From the NCBI GenBank assembly GCA_027619145.1, contig JAQCGA010000225.1, positions 1 through 6,786 on the forward strand: DNA of 6,786 nucleotides. Direction: 5' to 3'. Shown here in pieces: positions 4,706-6,786 of the stretch. Below the pieces are notes generated by a model that ran no database searches, was not told the DNA's origin, and was given only the letters and a program-made list of their open reading frames with translations. Both the position numbers and the translations under genes were made by a program. This DNA comes from a bacterium. GTDB lineage: Bacteria; Latescibacterota; UBA2968; GCA-2709665. Each line of letters starts with the position of its first letter. The stretch's first letter is position 1.

Positions 4706-5746
4706 ATGGGCGGAAAAAATGTGGGATTCGGAATCATTGGGTGCGGTGTGGTGGCGGATTACCACATTGGGGCGATTCACGACACGGAAGGCGCGGAACT
4801 GGTTGCGGTGTATAGTCGCAGCGAAAAACGGGCTCGGGAGACAGGAGAGAAGCACGGGGTGGCCTGGTATACCGATCATCAGGCGATGTTAAAGCACCCG
4901 GGGCTGGATGTGGTATGTGTGTGTACGCCCAGCGGGGTGCGCATTCCAATTGTAACAGACGCGGCAGAAGCGGGCAAACATTTGATTGTAGAGAAACCGC
5001 TAGACGTGACGCTGGATGGGATGAACCAGATTATCCGGTCTGCGCAAGATGCCGATGTAAAGCTGATGGGTGTATTTCAGTTGCGGTACGGCCAGGCGGT
5101 AAACCAGGTACGTGAGGCGGTGCAGGCGGGTAAATTGGGGAAACTGGTTCTGGGCGATGCGTATATCAAGTGGTTCCGCCCGCAGTCTTATTATGATAGT
5201 GCGGACTGGCGCGGGAACTGGGCGCTGGAAGGCGGCGGTGCGTTGATGACTCAGGGCAGCCATACGGTGGACCTTCTCCAGTGGATTATGGGGCCGGTAA
5301 AGCGGGTATATGCGCGGATGGGAACCCTGGCCCATCAGGTTGAGGTGGAAGATACGGTGGTGGCTACGCTGGAGTACGAGAATGGTGCGCTGGGGGTCAT
5401 TGAAGCTTCTTCGGCGGCATACCCGGGTATGCCGGCGCGGATGGAGATTTCGGGGAGTGAGGGAACCATTGTGATGGAGGCAGACCAAATCACAATGTGG
5501 AAAATAGAGGGAGAATCGGAGCAGGAGGCGGAAGCTCGGAATACCGATGTTGCGCGGGCTGCATCGGATTCTAAGACGTTTGGGACCGAGGGGCACAAGG
5601 CCCAGATTGCGGAGATGGTCCGGATTTTGAACGAGGGCGGCGAGCCGATGATTGATGGTCCGGAGTCGAAAAAAGCGATTGAATTGATTCTGGCAATTTA
5701 CGAATCTGCCAGGACGGGGAAACCCGTGGACCTGCCATTGCGCTGA
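4706..5746 (+). CDS. Gfo/Idh/MocA-family NAD(P)-dependent oxidoreductase
   Basis: The 346-residue protein has the two-domain layout of the family. The N-terminal Rossmann fold starts with GIIGCGVVADYH (9-20; G9, G12, G14). EKPLD (96-100) carries the conserved lysine K97. The C-terminal sheet domain begins with LGKLVLGDAY and contains WRGNWALEGGGALMTQGSHTVD at 168-189, where H186 and D189 occupy the usual catalytic/substrate positions. Length is typical. Members oxidise sugars, inositols or sugar nucleotides, or reduce keto-sugars, in the cytoplasm; the substrate cannot be assigned. The start has GGGAGG 7 nt upstream. The gene is the first of a pair with the CtBP-like dehydrogenase 33 nt downstream, and it faces away from the SDR gene. 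The C-terminal TGKPVDLPL is a common family ending, so the protein appears complete. Confidence 0.93.
   Translation: MGGKNVGFGIIGCGVVADYHIGAIHDTEGAELVAVYSRSEKRARETGEKHGVAWYTDHQAMLKHPGLDVVCVCTPSGVRIPIVTDAAEAGKHLIVEKPLDVTLDGMNQIIRSAQDADVKLMGVFQLRYGQAVNQVREAVQAGKLGKLVLGDAYIKWFRPQSYYDSADWRGNWALEGGGALMTQGSHTVDLLQWIMGPVKRVYARMGTLAHQVEVEDTVVATLEYENGALGVIEASSAAYPGMPARMEISGSEGTIVMEADQITMWKIEGESEQEAEARNTDVARAASDSKTFGTEGHKAQIAEMVRILNEGGEPMIDGPESKKAIELILAIYESARTGKPVDLPLR
5714..5727 (+). other. GAAA-tetraloop hairpin at the end of the oxidoreductase gene
   Basis: ACGGG (5714-5718), loop GAAA, then CCCGT (5723-5727) form a perfect 5-bp hairpin. It is inside codons for the common TGKPV ending of the family, so codon constraint may explain it. 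Confidence 0.35.
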
Positions 5747-5762
5747 CGGGCGGAAACGCCCG
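5747..5762 (+). other. GAAA-tetraloop hairpin between the paired dehydrogenase genes
   Basis: CGGGCG (5747-5752), loop GAAA, then CGCCCG (5757-5762) form a perfect 6-bp GC-rich stem capped by a GNRA tetraloop. It begins at the base immediately after the Gfo/Idh stop codon and ends 5 nt before the next Shine-Dalgarno sequence (GAGGAG, 5768-5773). No T-tract follows, so it is not a standard intrinsic terminator. It is more likely an intercistronic mRNA-stability or translation-setting element (inference). Confidence 0.6.
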
Positions 5763-5779
5763 CTTCTGAGGAGTGTTTT

Positions 5780-6769
5780 ATGGAGAAGATCAAGATTGTT
5801 GTAACCGATTATATAGAGCAGGACCTGGACTGGGAAGTAGAAAAGCTGGCCGAGTACGAAAATGTGGATTTTGAATATCACCAGTTGAAATTTAAGTCGG
5901 ACGAAGACCTGTTGGCGGTGATCAAAGATGCGCATATGATCCTGGTGAATATGGTAAAGATGCCGGCCAGCGTGATCAACAAGCTGGAGAAATGTAAGCT
6001 GATTTTGCGGCACGGCGTGGGGTACGATAATGTGGATGTGGATGCGGCTACGGCGTGCGGGATTAAGGTGGCCTATGAGCCGGATTATTGTTCGGACGAA
6101 GTGGCCGAACATGCGCTTACGTTGATGCTGGCGGGCTGGCGCAAGCTCAATGTGGGACGGAAGATCCTGGAGGAATCGAGCAAGAATGGGATCTGGGATT
6201 TTAATGAAGTTTATCCGGTGTATTCGGTGAAGGGTAAGACGGTTGGCCTTATTGGTTGCGGACGTATTGGCAGCCTGACACTGAGGAAGCTGAGTGGGTT
6301 TGACGTAAATGTGATTGTCTGCGATCCATTTTTGAGTGAGGATCGGAAAAAAGAACTGGGTATTCAGGCTGTGGATCTAGAGACGCTGCTGAAAGAATCG
6401 GATATGATTTCCATTCATTCGTCGCTCAATAAAGACACGTACCATATGATTGGTGAAGCCCAGTTGAAGATGATGAAGAAGCATGCCTATCTGGTCAATA
6501 CAGCCCGGGGTGGGCTGGTGGATGCGGATGCATTGGCCCAGGCGCTGAAAGAAGGATGGATTGCCGGTGCGGCCATTGATGTGTACGAGCAGGAACCGCC
6601 AGATCCGAATATGGAGCTTTTTAAGCTGGAGAATGCATTGCTGGCCCCGCATCTGGCCTGGTACAGCGAAGAAGCAAACTGGAGCATGCGGGAGAAGGTG
6701 CTGGAGGATTTTGTTCGGTTCATCGAGAATCGTCCACCGAGATTTCAGATTAATAAAGATGTGAAGTAG
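5780..6769 (+). CDS. CtBP-like D-isomer-specific 2-hydroxyacid dehydrogenase
   Basis: The 329-residue protein has the split catalytic domain / central NAD domain layout of the D-2-hydroxyacid dehydrogenase family. The inserted Rossmann domain has GCGRIG (159-164), with D182 at the end of the second strand favouring NAD over NADP. The catalytic triad is complete: R243 (NTARGGLVD), E272 (DVYEQEPP) and H291 (APHLAWYSEE). The HxAWYSE segment and the N-terminal LRHGVGYDNVDVDAA (76-90) resemble the CtBP branch more than classical phosphoglycerate dehydrogenase; there is no C-terminal ACT domain. It would interconvert a 2-keto acid and a D-2-hydroxy acid in the cytoplasm. The substrate is unknown; D-3-phosphoglycerate, glyoxylate or a sugar-derived keto acid are candidates. 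GAGGAG lies 6 nt before the ATG. It is very likely co-transcribed with the Gfo/Idh gene 33 nt upstream. The gene ends 17 nt before the window edge. Confidence 0.93.
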   Translation: MEKIKIVVTDYIEQDLDWEVEKLAEYENVDFEYHQLKFKSDEDLLAVIKDAHMILVNMVKMPASVINKLEKCKLILRHGVGYDNVDVDAATACGIKVAYEPDYCSDEVAEHALTLMLAGWRKLNVGRKILEESSKNGIWDFNEVYPVYSVKGKTVGLIGCGRIGSLTLRKLSGFDVNVIVCDPFLSEDRKKELGIQAVDLETLLKESDMISIHSSLNKDTYHMIGEAQLKMMKKHAYLVNTARGGLVDADALAQALKEGWIAGAAIDVYEQEPPDPNMELFKLENALLAPHLAWYSEEANWSMREKVLEDFVRFIENRPPRFQINKDVK

Positions 6770-6786
6770 AAAGATTCTGTACATCT

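Noticed and set aside
5747..5762. Intrinsic terminator between the dehydrogenase genes
   Set aside because: The stem is strong but is followed by CTTCTGAGGAG rather than a T-tract, and the next gene starts 18 nt later with its own RBS.
5000..6112. 370-codon open frame on the minus strand under the Gfo/Idh and CtBP-like genes
   Set aside because: It spans two well-supported genes and their intercistronic gap; its product is His/Arg/Pro/Leu-rich without motifs, as expected of an antisense shadow.

Overview
The window holds five complete protein genes and the front part of a sixth. They form two divergent blocks, with one gene opposing the second block. Most starts have a strong Shine-Dalgarno sequence (GGAGG-like, 6-7 nt from the start), and two of the minus-strand genes use GTG. 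Together with compact operons, an apparently cytoplasmic GH106-type glycoside hydrolase and a cluster of Gfo/Idh/MocA, SDR and D-2-hydroxyacid dehydrogenases, this suggests a free-living environmental bacterium rich in sugar-oxidising enzymes. Poribacteria, Latescibacterota and Planctomycetota/Lentisphaerota-like lineages carry such gene sets. That placement is inference from gene content; no marker gene is present.

Left block (1-2557, minus strand), in transcription order: an 83-residue double zinc-ribbon protein resembling the N-terminal part of McsA; a response-regulator receiver domain tethered to the membrane by a single C-terminal helix, with no output domain; and the first 501 residues of a GH106-family-like protein that runs off the window. 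The gaps are 52 and 27 nt, so one transcript is likely. A candidate sigma70-type promoter lies in the AT-rich gap upstream.

The 445-bp gap 2558-3002 is AT-rich and non-coding. It contains several inverted repeats and candidate promoters in both directions. The rightward gene is a MocA-type nucleotidyltransferase. It has no Shine-Dalgarno sequence, and a TATACT box sits only 10 bp from its ATG, so its mRNA may be leaderless.

Right block: an NADP-type short-chain dehydrogenase (minus strand) converges on the nucleotidyltransferase gene. It diverges, across a 213-bp gap, from a plus-strand pair made of a Gfo/Idh/MocA oxidoreductase and a CtBP-like D-2-hydroxyacid dehydrogenase. A perfect GAAA-tetraloop hairpin stands between the two genes of the pair. 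The three dehydrogenases plausibly serve one sugar or sugar-acid pathway, but the substrate cannot be read from sequence.

The most unusual items are the tail-anchored receiver protein, the GH106-like protein lacking acidic residues I would expect in relatives, the internally duplicated zinc protein, and the nucleotidyltransferase start region. I found no mobile element, CRISPR array, tRNA or rRNA.
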